Of a DNA stretch of 64,000 bases, positions 1 through 10,814 are shown one piece after another (position 1 is the stretch's first letter; every line of letters begins with the position of its first letter). This DNA is from Ectobius pallidus. Its lineage: Eukaryota > Arthropoda > Insecta > Blattodea > Ectobiidae. The DNA lies in the NCBI GenBank assembly GCA_964059195.1, contig CAXKWD010000011.1, forward strand, positions 16,789,478-16,853,477. Direction: 5' to 3'. Under the pieces are notes generated by a model. It saw nothing but the letters and a program-made list of their open reading frames with translations. It made no database searches and was not told the DNA's origin. The translations under genes were made by a program, and so were the position numbers.

Positions 1-55
1 GCCACAAATGACACGTCCGCCGGCCCCGAGATTTGAACTCGGGATCGCTAGCATT
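1..55 (-). repeat. Edge of a tRNA-derived repeat
   Basis: Read on the - strand, the segment contains a box-B-like internal promoter (GAGTTCAAATCTC) inside a short GC-rich patch, as in the head of a tRNA-derived SINE. The rest of the element is outside the window, so the family cannot be named. Confidence 0.35.
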
Positions 56-1431
56 TTCCAAATTAAATATGTCTACACATAAATACCAATAAAAGCCACT
101 GATACCACTTAATGCGATAGTATTGATCAAATAACTGTTCAAATGTTTCACATCAATCGAAAAAAGAACAAATATGCATGAGAAGAAACATTTTCGGTGC
201 TTTGCATCAGAAGACCTCTCAGGCCAATAACAATTGAAGAGCTTTTAGCAAAAATAACCTTAGTCTAAAAATTTGAAAATTGAGTTTTCTGTGTCATTGG
301 GTGCTACAACCTGCTGGTCATTGTTTAAACTACATGATATGGCAAAATCTGCCATAGTCCCTCAAATATAGGATTACAAAGTTTACCAAGTTTAGCAAAA
401 ACAACCATTGTCCATTCAGTTTTTTGCAAATACCTAGTAAATTTGCTGATAGAAGTTGACTATCATGCAGAAATCTGTTTCTTAGAATCAGCTGTTTCAT
501 TGTTACGTAAAGCGTTGTCACCTCTGATGATAACAGCTGTGGAATCGAGGATCCATAAACATCCTAGCTCATACAATAGCTAATATTGATATCTTTCAAT
601 AACATTAATGGTGTGACGTGTAATTAAGAATTTGAATAACATTTTTCTTGTTTATTATTTGATTTTATATTTTTCCTTTGCAGTCTTAATAATTTCTTAG
701 ATAGTGGATTAAAATTTGTTGGCAAAAACAACCATAGTCCATGTCTCTTCAGCTTTCAGGTCTGGATTCAGGGCAGTGAAGTTGCATATAAAGGAAAATT
801 ATTACATCAAAATATTTCTATATATGTTTACTTAAATATACAATAAATTTTAAATTCATGAAGTAATAACTACCAAAGGGAGAAAGTTTTTTGCTTCTAC
901 TGAAAAATTTGGTTTTTGGACTTTGGTTGTTTTTGCTAAAAGCTCTTCAATTTTATACTTCTAAAAATGATTTTACTGCAAATATTTTAACCTGTCTATA
1001 TAAGGTAAGCAGAGAATATATTATTGAATATCTTATTAATTTATTCCAAGTATTTTATAAATTTGGTTTCTTAAATATAGACCTACTGACTTATCCATTC
1101 TGTATACACTGATAATTTAGTTAGAATTGGATAATATTCACCAGAGGGAAATGATGAAAAGAAAAAAGTTAGTAAGTTACGGGGAAAATGCGTTTCACGA
1201 ATAATCCATTTTTAAACTAAAACAATCCTTATATGTCACCAACACTGTATATATTAATATTTAAAACATTACTCATAGTTATAACATTTGATATTAATAT
1301 CTGATACAGCCATCAATGGTTATACAGAAACAAATGAGCAGAGGAACCCACATAATGCTTTATTTTTGTTATAATTATGCTTTATCTTCTTGATTATGCC
1401 TTATTTTTGTATAACATATTTATCCCACACC
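56..1431. other. Intergenic, nothing recognised
   Basis: AT-rich sequence with only short open frames that lack codon structure or a recognisable protein. No clear terminal repeats or RNA gene seen. Confidence 0.5.
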
Positions 1432-1446
1432 AACTGAACTTCAGTA

Positions 1447-1751
1447 AAAAGGTAAAGGTAAAGTGATCCCTATACAGGCCATGAAGGCCCAGAGGGTTCC
1501 AGGAGGTTGAGGCTCCCAGATTTTGGACATTCGGCACATGAAGGTGGTAAGGTTGTCAGCCTTACGCACCGGCCGCCTTTACCCCCAGGATTGCTCCTGG
1601 TACTCATTTCTGTTAGAGGCTGAGTCGTCCCCAGGGCCATAGTGCCACCAGAAGGATTAGGCCAATTGAAAAATCTCAACGACCTCATCGGGAATCGAAC
1701 CCGCGACCTTCCGGTTTGTAGCGCAGCGCCTCAACCACTACGCTACGGCGT
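1447..1751 (-). mobile_element. tRNA-derived SINE (family 1) with 15-bp target duplication
   Basis: On the - strand the element starts with a tRNA-like head: a box-A-like TAGCGTAGTGGTTGAGG and a box B of GGGTTCGATTCCC. It ends in a short (TTTACC)-type tail near 1450. It is flanked by the perfect 15-bp repeat AACTGAACTTCAGTA (1432-1446 and 1752-1766), the hallmark of LINE-driven insertion. A second, more diverged copy is at 52056-52344. It is noncoding; open frames inside it are accidental. Confidence 0.85.
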
Positions 1752-2014
1752 AACTGAACTTCAGTATTTTAATTAAATTTTTGGTGTCAGTGAAGTAAGT
1801 TTGTATTACATAAATAATATTAAGTTATACAAGTGCAAACTACAATAAGAGAATAATGCTAAAGAATGAGAATATACTCATTTATGTCAATCTGTCTTTG
1901 AACCATACTCTTGAAGTTAGTTAAATGCAAGTTTTAGAGATGCTTTGGCCATTTCCGTCATATTATTCTTTGAACTTTCCATGCGCTGCCACACTTGAGG
2001 CATAATACTGGTAC

Positions 2015-2477
2015 CAGTGATGGGAAGTAATTGAGTAAAAGTAATTAGATTACAGTAACAATTCCTTTTTTTTTTTTTGGTTCCATTTACTTGTAATCAA
2101 TACTTGTAAATGTGATTTCTACTTGTAATTTACTTCTGGAAATAAAATTGTAATTGTTACAATTACAATTGTTATAAACGTAGTCGTTAGTATTAATATC
2201 ATGCTTACTTGCTATATCGTAATCACTACTGTTTTGCAACTAATATCCAAATTAGAGTTAATATTAACAAAAAGTTACTCAATGTTTCCAAAAATATTCT
2301 CATTGATGCGTTTTTTTGTTTGTTCATTAATAATTTGGGCTTGTGCCCAAAACAAACCAAAAACAAGGAATTTTTACTTTTTTGAAAAAGTAATCTGTAA
2401 TTGTAATTAAGTAAAATGTCTCTCAGGTAATTGTAATTCAGCCCAATTACTTTCTTTTTGTACTCTTCCCATCACTG
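2015..2477. mobile_element. hAT-like MITE with perfect 8-bp duplication
   Basis: Terminal inverted repeats begin CAGTGATGGGAAG and end in the inverse form (CTTCCCATCACTG). Identical 8-bp flanks ACTGGTAC lie at 2007-2014 and 2478-2485. The subterminal sequence is rich in GTAATTG / CAATTAC words, a pattern known from Tol2-like hAT miniature elements. There is no transposase frame, so it is non-autonomous. Confidence 0.85.
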
Positions 2478-2485
2478 ACTGGTAC

Positions 2486-2648
2486 GCATGCTGCTAGGAC
2501 CGCTTGAAGTTGAACAATGTTTCTGAGATCTATGTTTAGGCCGTCACAGTGGCTCATGCTTAGCGCGTGGGCCTGGCATGGCGCAGACTAACATGTCTGT
2601 ACATTCAAACAAAAAGGCCAAACTCCAATTATGCGATTACAACATTTC
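2486..2648. other. Short gap with possible tRNA-like fragment
   Basis: Contains a GC-richer patch (about 2540-2585) whose GTGGCTCATGCTTAGCGCG resembles a tRNA box A region. No box B is clear, so this is only a possible SINE relic. Confidence 0.25.
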
Positions 2649-2649
2649 T

Positions 2650-3896
2650 GATATTGTGTCTACTACAGAAGACTGGAAAGAAGAATAGAAGACATAATAG
2701 GACAAGACCAATTTGGTTTCCAGAAAGGAAAAGGAACTAGAGATGCAATTGGAATGCTAAGGATTATATCAGAGAGAGTTTTAGCGGTCAACGAAGAAGT
2801 GTGTGTCTGCTTTATTGATTGGCAAAAAGCTTTTGACCGAGTGAACTGGGAAAAGTTAATGGACATACTAAAAAAAATAGGCATTGACTGGAAGGACAGG
2901 AGACTAATCCGCAATTTGTACCTGGGACAAAAAGTGAAAGTGCGTCTAGAACATGGAGTGACCAACAGTGTACAAATAGGAAGAGGTATGCGTCAAGGAT
3001 GTTGTATGTCACCCATCTTGTTCAACCTTTATGGAGACTGGCTAGCAAAAGAAGCCTTAGAAGGAGTTAGGGATTTTGTGATAGGAGGATACGCTATTAA
3101 CACCATCAAATATGCGGACGACCTGGTGATTCTGGCAAAGAAACAAGAAATATTGCAAGGAATGATTGACAGGCTGGTGGAAACAGGAAGAAAGTATGGA
3201 ATGGAAATCAACATAGGTAAATCGAAGATGATGAGGATATCGAAGAGAGAAGAGCCGCTTCAAATTATCATGGGAAATCAAGAATTAGAGAACGTGAACC
3301 AGTTCAAATACTTAGGAAGTGTACTGACGAAAGATGCCTATTGCACCAAGGAGATAAGATCAAGAATTGCCATGGCCAAGAAAGCATTTATAAAGAAGAG
3401 AACTCTGCTAACTAGTAGTCTGAACCTAGAGCTACGTAAAAACCTGGTGAAGTGTTATATTTGGAGTATTGCTTTGTATGGATCAGAGACATGGACTTTG
3501 AGGAAATTAGAGAAGAAATATTTAGAAAGTTTTGAAATGTGGTGCTGGAGACAGATAGAAAATATAAAGTGGATGGACATGGTGACAAACGAAGAGGTTC
3601 TGAGTAGAGTGGGTGAGAAGAAGTCAATCTTACACACAATTCGTCAGAGGAAAGCAAACTGGGTTGGGCACATTCTCAGAAGGAACTGCTTATTACATGA
3701 TGTCGTAGAAGGAAGATTGGAGGGTACAACTAGACTTGGAAGAAGAAGAATTCAGCTGTTGGACGATTTAAGGGAAAAGCGGAAATATTGGATGCTGAAG
3801 GAGGAAGCAGAGGATAGACAGTTTTGGAAAACAAAATTCGCGTACCAAGTTTGAAAACCTGCCGGAAGGCAGAATACTTACTACTACTACTACTAC
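2650..3896 (+). mobile_element. 5'-truncated RTE-like LINE
   Basis: A non-LTR retrotransposon fragment holding the reverse transcriptase and C-terminal part of ORF2, followed after the stop codon (3852-3854) by about 25 bp and a (TAC)n tail at 3879-3896. Short simple-repeat tails are typical of RTE-type LINEs. The 5' end (endonuclease) is missing; the frame opens at about 2652 just after a stop. Placement in the RTE group rests on the protein motifs and tail and is not phylogenetically tested. Confidence 0.85.
2652..3854 (+). CDS. Reverse transcriptase (LINE ORF2 fragment), RTE-like
   Basis: The frame is open for about 400 codons; the first in-frame ATG is internal because the copy is truncated. 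Visible in order: the FGFQKGKGTRDAI segment, the palm motif with CFIDWQKAFDRVNW, GMRQGCCMSPILFNLY, the catalytic KYADDLVIL box at about 3109-3135, and the FKYLGSVLT thumb motif. The C-terminal tract contains ALYGSETWTLRK and NWVGHILRRN, widespread in insect LINEs. The enzyme would copy element RNA at the target site. There are no internal stops, so the insertion is fairly young, but without the endonuclease it cannot be autonomous. Confidence 0.88.
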   Translation, partial: YCVYYRRLERRIEDIIGQDQFGFQKGKGTRDAIGMLRIISERVLAVNEEVCVCFIDWQKAFDRVNWEKLMDILKKIGIDWKDRRLIRNLYLGQKVKVRLEHGVTNSVQIGRGMRQGCCMSPILFNLYGDWLAKEALEGVRDFVIGGYAINTIKYADDLVILAKKQEILQGMIDRLVETGRKYGMEINIGKSKMMRISKREEPLQIIMGNQELENVNQFKYLGSVLTKDAYCTKEIRSRIAMAKKAFIKKRTLLTSSLNLELRKNLVKCYIWSIALYGSETWTLRKLEKKYLESFEMWCWRQIENIKWMDMVTNEEVLSRVGEKKSILHTIRQRKANWVGHILRRNCLLHDVVEGRLEGTTRLGRRRIQLLDDLREKRKYWMLKEEAEDRQFWKTKFAYQV

Positions 3897-4655
3897 AGGA
3901 GTAATGAATCTTTCATTTCGCGACATAATTTTGTTACCTCTTGCAGTAAGTTCTGGTCGTATCAAAAATTGTTTTAGACAAAGGTTTTAGAAAATATTTA
4001 GGCTTACAATAACTTTGGACGGATTTGATATTTTGCCTACTAAGGTAATTATGATTTGCTTGTTGTCTTTAACCCCTCTTTTATTATATCTTCTGCATAT
4101 TGTTAATGTTATCAAAAAAACCTCTCAAACAAAAGTTTTGGCATTACTCTCAGGATGTATAATAACTTGAAACGGATACATTTTTTCATGTTACAGAGAT
4201 TTTTTTAAAATCATCTTTTCTACCCTATGGTCCAAGTGTGTGTGTGTACATATATTTTATAATTATGTAAGTCTGGAAGCAATTAGTGCAAATGAGGGCA
4301 GGCTGACTATGGTTTTGGAGTCTAGGATCATAAAACGAAAAACTAGGTAGACGTTTTCCGGAAGTCACGCCATGGTAATAACGAATAAATCTAAGAAATT
4401 CTGTCTCAATAAATAACTAAAGTCCATAAGAACAATACTAATTTGAGTAATTGAAGCAAAAGCCCTTAATAAGCTGGAATTATTATTTCTAGTAATATTT
4501 TCTGACTAATTTTGTGTATTTAACTTATTATTCATCTGTACTTCCATTAGAAAGAGAGCAACGTGTTTTCACTCCCAGGCCATATATCTATCTCTCTCTA
4601 AATGCTGCAACGCAAGCAGCAACCCTGTCGCTATAAAAGCAATACTCTTTCCTAA
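3897..4655. other. Gene-free spacer
   Basis: No gene recognised. A short GT run lies near 4239-4248. The stretch separates the RTE-like LINE from the 3' end of LINE B. Confidence 0.45.
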
Positions 4656-4875
4656 AGGTGGAATTTAAATTTCAATTTATTTTACCTGGTGTAGTTAGAG
4701 TTGTACAGCTCTTTCTTCCACAACACCAGGGATAGTATGGTTATATAACAATACACTTACAATAGAAATTATATTAAGAGTATAATACAATGCATTAATT
4801 TACATATATATTACAGATTAGAGAGAATGGGATGAGATAATTCAGTAACAAGATATTTCCTTTTCCTTTGAATTA

Positions 4876-5190
4876 TCAAGACATTGAGTTATAGTATTCC
4901 TCAATACTGTAGAAGCATGATTGAGTTAGGAATTTCTTTAGGGTGCTTTTGAATTTGATTGGGGATTGTATATTTTTTAAGTGTTGTGGTAGTTTGTTGA
5001 ACAAATTTACTCCACTGTATTTAGCTCCTTTCTGAAATTGTGCTGTGTTATGAGTAGGAATAGAGAGGTTATTTCTGAATCTGGTTTTGTGCTCATGATT
5101 TGTTCCATTTGTTTGAAATTCGTTTAGGTGAGCTTTGACATATACCAGTAACTCATATATGTATAGGGATGGAAGAGGTAGGATTTGCAA
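4876..5190 (-). pseudogene. LINE B C-terminal segment
   Basis: Encodes the end of LINE B ORF2: LPSLYIYELLVYVK, then TRFRNNLSIPTHNTAQF, NLFNKLPQHLKNI and a terminal SFYSIEEYYN-like stretch (here CFYSIEEYYNS). This C-terminal layout is typical of CR1/Jockey-group LINEs. A homologous 3' fragment is present at 57285-57664. Upstream (5200-5445) the frame is broken but still recognisable (MRYGIIFWRNS). Confidence 0.8.
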
Positions 5191-5450
5191 GGTCTTAAAG
5201 ATGGGTCTGAATGAGTCATTTTGGTTTGCTCCATACAGTATTTGAACGATTCTTTTCTTTATTCAGAATATTGCTATGCTTTTTAGTGCTGTTTCTCCAG
5301 AAGATTATGCCATATCTCATAATGCTTTGGATGTGGGCAAAATAGAGAGATCTGGTCGTGGGTGCATTGGTAAGTTTTTTAATATGGTAAAGCGCATAGG
5401 TGAATTTTCCCAGTTTTTTAACAACTTATCCTATATGTGAGTCCCAAGAT

Positions 5451-8294
5451 TTATTTATTTATTTTTATTTATTTATTTAACGAGTATGCCCCAATGAGCT
5501 AACAGCTCAATGGAGGGGCTGACCTTTACAATATAATAATTTTAAGAAAGATGGACGGCATACAGAAACGATACAACAAGAAAAGATACAGGATACCTTA
5601 CAATTAAGTTACATTACATTACAATTACAATAAGCTTACTATTAAGTAAATAACAGAGTAATATTACATATTAGGTGTGGAGGTCGTGGGCCTTTATGTA
5701 GTACTCAAGAAAGTGCATACGTAATTTTTTTTTGAACAAACTTAAATTTTTTATCTTTTTCAGTACAGTTGGTATGTTGTTATATGTTTTTACAGCTCTG
5801 TAAAGTAATCCATTTAGGCCATATTTGGTAGAATTAACTGAGTTCAAACATACATGCCCAGCAGACCTAGTGTTGTGAGAATGTGTAGAATTTACAAGAT
5901 TAATGGAGGTGTTGGTGTATAATAAGTTATTAGAAATTTTATGCATCAACAGTGATTCGCTATAAAGGTGCATGACAGAGACAGGAAGGATGTTGGTTTC
6001 TCTAAATAAGTCTATAGTCGGTTTTAGGATATCAAAATCAAATATTATTTTTAAGGCTCTTTTCTGCAATATTTCCAGGGGTTTAAATAATTCTTTTTTG
6101 TTGTCACACCAGACGGCGTTCAGGTAGAGAAGACTAGAGTGTATTAGAGAGAAATAAATGCTTTTGAGTTGGCTCTTATTCAAGTCAATATCTCTTAATC
6201 TGAAAAGTACCCGGATAACTGTATTAATTTTATTTAGGACTGAGTTTGTGTGATGGGTCCAGTTTAGACAGGAATCAAAAGTAAGGCCAAGGTATGTGAG
6301 GCTGTTTTCTTTTTCTATTATTTTATCATTAATCTTAATTTCCATATTATTAATTGGGATGTATGAAGGCTTATGAAATAACATGTATTTAGTTTTTTTG
6401 GCATTGAGAATTAAGTTATTGCTGGTGAACCAGTTGTGTAGGGTGTTCAAGTCAGTCTGGATGCTATTAATCACTAGCTGTTCATGTTTGCCTTCATATA
6501 ATATAAGAATGTCATCAGCAAAAAGAAAGATTTTCCCGAGAAGCTTAAGTTTACTTATATCATTAATAAAAATAAGGAAAAGAGTTGGACCAAGAACTGT
6601 GCCCTGAGGTACACCATGTTTTACGTCAAGAGTTAGACTTATTTCATTATTAACATTAACATATTGTTTTCTTTTTAGATAGGATCGAAACCATTGGAGA
6701 GCGAGTCCTCTAATACCGGCTAGGTGCAATTTGTGCAGGAGTAATTTATGGTTCACCATATCGAACGCTTTTGTTAAGTCGATAAACAGGCCACCAGCTA
6801 TCTTTTTACCATCTAGGGATTTTTGTATCAAATTGACAACATCAAATGCTACAGATTCAGTACTGTGTTTGGGCAGAAAACCATATTGAAATTTAAAAAA
6901 GAAATTATTTTTAAACAAATATTCAAGTAGCCTCTTTTTTATTACTGTTTCAAGCACTTTAGTTACTGGTGACAATATGCTTATTGGCCTATAATTGCCT
7001 GGGGAAGCTTTATTGCCATTTTTATGTATTGGTATGACTCTAGCCAGTGTGCACAAATCAGGTACAATTCCAGTTTGGATAGAGAGATTGACGAGGTCAA
7101 CTAGCAGGGGGATTAGGTGAAGCTTACAATTTTTTAGGATGATATTATTTATCGGTTCATTATTGATTTTATTACTTTTGTTTTTCAAAGAGTTAATAAT
7201 GTTACTGAGTTCATGCAAGTTAGTTGGTTTGAGAAAGAGTGAGTTGGTTGGGCCACTAAGTGGTTTGTCACAGTTTGGAGGAGGGAGGTCTTTGACTAAA
7301 TCGTCGACAATATTGACAAAGTATGTGTTAAGAGTGTTACAAATGTCTTTACTATTTACATGTTTTTGTTCATTGAATTCAAGTTCAAGTATTGGGGCCA
7401 CATTTGTTTTTGGGCAGGCAAAGATTTCATTTATAATCGACCATAACTGTTTATTGTTGTTACCATGTAAGATTTTATTTCCATAATAGTCTTTTTTCAA
7501 TTTTCTTTTCATATTAATCACTTGTTTGCTACAGGATTTGTATTCTTGTATTATTTCAGGGGATGGCTGTGTTACTTTAGTTTTAGCGTAAAGTTTTTTT
7601 TTTTTTCTTGTTAGATATAGAAATTCCTGTGTTATCCAGGGAATAATTTGTGTGTCTATTTTTGGTTTGGGTTTTTTACATTCTGTGCTGGATTGTTTTA
7701 GGCCTTCCCTTACGTAATTATTAATTGAGTTGTATGCTTCATTCACCTCATTGGGTATGGTAGGCTTAGAAGATTCAAGAAAAAAATGATTTAATTTGGT
7801 AAAGTCTATTCTTGTTTTTATTTCTACTTCAGGACCAGTTTGTCTTGAGGGATCATTTACTTGTGAGTAGAGTTCTAAGATTAGTAAATTATGATCACTA
7901 AGATCGTTTATGATGTTAAAGAGGTTATAACTTACGTTATCAGCGTTTATGAAAACGTGATCTAGAAGTGTTGCTGTTGTCTGTGAAATTCTGGTAGGTA
8001 ATTCCCTATTACATAAGACAAAGTTATAGCTATTCAATATTGTAGTATAATGTAGTTTTGCCTGGCTGTTTTCTAATAGGTTAATGTTTGAGTCACCAAT
8101 AAGGATAGTGTTTTTTGTTTTACTGGCTAGTAATGGTTCCAGTGAATTCAAGAAGAGATCAGTATTACACACATTCGGGTTATAAAAGCCAGTAATGTGA
8201 AACGTCTTAGTTTGTTTAGAGATGGCTATCTTTAGTATGGAGTGTGTTTCACAAATAGATTTAATCAGTGTTGAATGCCAACTATTGGAAATAT
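5451..8294 (-). mobile_element. LINE A: CR1/Jockey-type LINE inserted into LINE B
   Basis: A 5'-truncated LINE lying in the same orientation inside LINE B. Its 3' end is an A-rich (AAATA)n tail at 5451-5478. The 5-bp word AAGAT flanks both ends (5446-5450 and 8295-8299), consistent with a short target duplication. The 5' end falls inside the endonuclease domain (YISNSWHSTL segment), so this copy arrived already truncated. Confidence 0.85.
5671..8172 (-). CDS. Endonuclease (C-terminal half) plus reverse transcriptase of LINE A
   Basis: An 833-codon frame without stops; the start codon called is GTG and is not biological, because the frame stays open upstream into LINE B. The endonuclease remnant shows TILIGDSNINL and NDLSDHNLLILEL (the SDH active-site motif). 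The reverse transcriptase shows IPIHKNGNKASPGNYRPIS, GLFIDLTKAFDMVNH, GVPQGTVLGPTLFLIFIND and the catalytic FLFADDILIL. The C-terminal part (AVWCDNKKELFKPLEILQKRALK and HSHNTRSAGH) matches the usual CR1/Jockey tail. Intact coding suggests recent insertion, but the missing N-terminus rules out autonomy. Confidence 0.88.
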   Translation of the reverse strand: MCNTDLFLNSLEPLLASKTKNTILIGDSNINLLENSQAKLHYTTILNSYNFVLCNRELPTRISQTTATLLDHVFINADNVSYNLFNIINDLSDHNLLILELYSQVNDPSRQTGPEVEIKTRIDFTKLNHFFLESSKPTIPNEVNEAYNSINNYVREGLKQSSTECKKPKPKIDTQIIPWITQEFLYLTRKKKKLYAKTKVTQPSPEIIQEYKSCSKQVINMKRKLKKDYYGNKILHGNNNKQLWSIINEIFACPKTNVAPILELEFNEQKHVNSKDICNTLNTYFVNIVDDLVKDLPPPNCDKPLSGPTNSLFLKPTNLHELSNIINSLKNKSNKINNEPINNIILKNCKLHLIPLLVDLVNLSIQTGIVPDLCTLARVIPIHKNGNKASPGNYRPISILSPVTKVLETVIKKRLLEYLFKNNFFFKFQYGFLPKHSTESVAFDVVNLIQKSLDGKKIAGGLFIDLTKAFDMVNHKLLLHKLHLAGIRGLALQWFRSYLKRKQYVNVNNEISLTLDVKHGVPQGTVLGPTLFLIFINDISKLKLLGKIFLFADDILILYEGKHEQLVINSIQTDLNTLHNWFTSNNLILNAKKTKYMLFHKPSYIPINNMEIKINDKIIEKENSLTYLGLTFDSCLNWTHHTNSVLNKINTVIRVLFRLRDIDLNKSQLKSIYFSLIHSSLLYLNAVWCDNKKELFKPLEILQKRALKIIFDFDILKPTIDLFRETNILPVSVMHLYSESLLMHKISNNLLYTNTSINLVNSTHSHNTRSAGHVCLNSVNSTKYGLNGLLYRAVKTYNNIPTVLKKIKNLSLFKKKLRMHFLEYYIKAHDLHT

Positions 8295-8299
8295 AAGAT

Positions 8300-9544
8300 A
8301 GATGTTCATCTATGGTTATGCCAAGAAATTTGGTGGATGGAGCATATTGGATTGAGTTTTCAAAGCTAATGGCTGGCTTTGGTGGGCTATTATTTCTCTT
8401 TAGGTGAAAGGATATGGCAATTGATTTGTTGTCATTCAGTATGAGACCATTTGAATTGAACCACTTAGTTAGTTGCTGAGATGTGATACTGGCATTGTCC
8501 TGTAACAGTTGTCGTTTCTGCCTGCAATAAGGATGCTTATGTCATCTGCAAACAGTGTGGTGCATGTGGAGTCAATGTTTAATGGCAAGTCATTTATAAA
8601 TAGAAGAAAAAGAAGTGGTGCAAGTATTGAGCCCTGCGGTACTCCATAGGGTGCTAGTTTTGGATCAGATGAGTGTTTTTCAAGCATGTGGTTTGTTTTA
8701 TTCACATGGGTAATTTCAACAATATGATTACGGTTTGTAAGGTATGATTGCAGCCACCTTAGGGCTACTCCTCTAATCCCATAACATTCTAAGTAGCGTA
8801 TTGTGGTTTATGATATCAAAGGCTTTAGACTGATCAAGAAATAGTCCTACACAATTTTGTCTTGAGTCTAAGATAGTCCTTGCTTGTTCTATGAAGTTAT
8901 ATACAGCCGTTTCAATAGATTTTCCTCTTATAAATCCATGTTGATCCTTTGTTATTATATTGCTCTGATCTACGTAAGAAGGAAGTCAGTCTGTTATGCA
9001 TAATTTTCTCAAGGATTTTGGATATTTGTGACAGTAGGGAGATCGGTCTATAGTTATCTAACATGTATTTTGGTCCTTTTTTATAAATGGGTTTAATTAA
9101 TGCTGTGTTTAGGATTTCGGGAAATTGACCAGTGGAGAGTGAAATATTTGCTAGGTGGCATAAGGGTTCTATAAGATGTTCACTACATGTCTTAATTAGG
9201 GAGTCCGGAATTTGACCGATGCTCACAGAGTTTTTGTTTTTGTGTTCTTTAATAATGTTTACTATTTCTGTTCATTCAACTGGGTAAAGAATATGGTATT
9301 TTAATTTCTGTTGATTTTGGGTCTATTGAGGGGGGTCCCAGGATTTGATTCCTGCTTTTTGCAGATAAGATTTTCAGCTACCGAGCAAAAATGGTCATTA
9401 AATAAAGTGGCTAAAGATTTTGGATCTGTTATCATATTGCTTTGTGTGTCTTTTATTGTGAGTTGTGAGTGGTTTTCTTTTCTGAGGGCTAGTTCTTTAT
9501 TAATTATATTCCACATTGCTTTCGATTTATTGGTGGCATTTCTT
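8300..9544 (-). pseudogene. LINE B reverse transcriptase, frameshifted
   Basis: Contains successive pieces of one reverse transcriptase in shifted frames: SKAMWNIINKELALRK (about 9500-9540), IYKKGPKYMLDNYRPISLLSQ (about 9040), YGVPQGSILAPLLFLLFIND (about 8590-8650), FADDISILIAG, and KWFNSNGLILNDNKS to KFLGITIDEHLS at the break with LINE A. At least two frame changes are visible, one just after the FADD segment near 8515. Confidence 0.82.
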
Positions 9545-9548
9545 ATAT

Positions 9549-10810
9549 GGGTCATTCTCCAGAAAAGGGCAGATTTCAATTTTAGAATTTTTTTAAAAAA
9601 ATATTTTTTATTTTGGATCGTGTAATTTTTTTATGTAATATTTCCTTCTGCAGAGTACTACTGAGGTACTTGCCCTACTTACCGAGTGGTATTTTGCATT
9701 AAATTAACAAGGTTAGAAAATGGCGCATTCATGGAGGTGAGAAAATAGTATGAAATAGTAATTATAATAGAAGTTATGTGAGAATTAGAATTAATTTACT
9801 GTATTAAATGTTATCATGAAAATTAACAATATTTATTACCATACAAATGGATTAACACACAACTATTTACTTATTTTTATCTAGGCCTATGTTAAAATAG
9901 ATTAGGCCTATCACCTTAAAATCAAAACTTTAAATCAAAACATGATATATTGTCATAAACTATTAGGCTATACCAGTATCTTCTTTAAACAAAAATAAAA
10001 AATGCAGACAGTTAAATATGTCATCAATTACAACATTAATTACACCTCCATGGATAGGACTCGAGAGTAACAGTAACGGAGGTGAGATTTTTCTCTAATT
10101 TGTCAAACAGCTTGGGAACATTTGAGGTCAGAAAATCTCAGTTCTAGAGTTTAAGTTAGCATTCCTTATTATTATAATTTGTAGCAAAAGTAAATATAAA
10201 AACATACAACTTTACCGTTGGGTGTAGGTAACGGAAGTGAGGAAGTCCAATTACCAACTCTGCATTTAGCCCTTTTACACAAACAAAACAACACTTAAAA
10301 TCACACTAACAGCTTGGCTTTATATAAATGATAAGAAAACTGCCAAAAGTTGGAGTCCAAGGAAAATAGAAAGACTACAGTGCCATATCTGTGGAAATAA
10401 TTGAACTTTTATATTGTTTCACGGAGGTGAGGTCTCACCTTGGGACAAGCATGTTTAGTGCAAAAAATTGTCTTTACAAAATGATATATTTTATTTTCAG
10501 TTATTAATGACTCATTTTTTGAGCTGTTTGTTCTTGTTACAACACTAAAATGGAATAAAAATTAAAGCCTGTTGAATTATGAAAGAATGAAAATGACAAA
10601 TCAGGCATTGGGACATGACACGGAGGTGAGATCTCACATACTGTGCCCTAAAATGCAGAAAACTGTAACTTTTGTTTAAAAAGTGGAATATGGGATCAAA
10701 TAGACCTTATTTCAATCTAACTTATCATAATAATTCATAATCCATAAGTACTTATTTTACACCAGAAAATCAACTGCGACATGAATCTGCCCTTTTCTGG
10801 AGAATAACCC
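9549..10810. mobile_element. Non-autonomous DNA transposon, termini GGGTCATTC, 4-bp duplication
   Basis: Inserted in LINE B. The inverted ends run GGGTCATTCTCCAGAAAAGG at the left and the inverse at the right (one mismatch in about 24 bp), flanked by ATAT at 9545-9548 and 10811-10814. The interior is noncoding and carries repeated copies of CGGAGGTGAG: 9732, 10077, 10232 (CGGAAGTGAG), 10422 and 10621, plus an inverted partial copy near 10041-10055. The last two extend into short palindromes (AGGTGAG...CTCACCT). A related element with the same termini is at 21604-23205. The superfamily is not assigned. Confidence 0.85.
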
Positions 10811-10814
10811 ATAT

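Noticed and set aside
1470..1688. 72-codon frame in the first SINE
   Set aside because: Lies wholly within a tRNA-derived, noncoding SINE.
4239..4250. GT repeat as regulatory Z-DNA site
   Set aside because: Very short and not near any gene start.
7139..7486. 115-codon frame opposite LINE A
   Set aside because: Antisense shadow of the LINE A endonuclease-reverse transcriptase frame.
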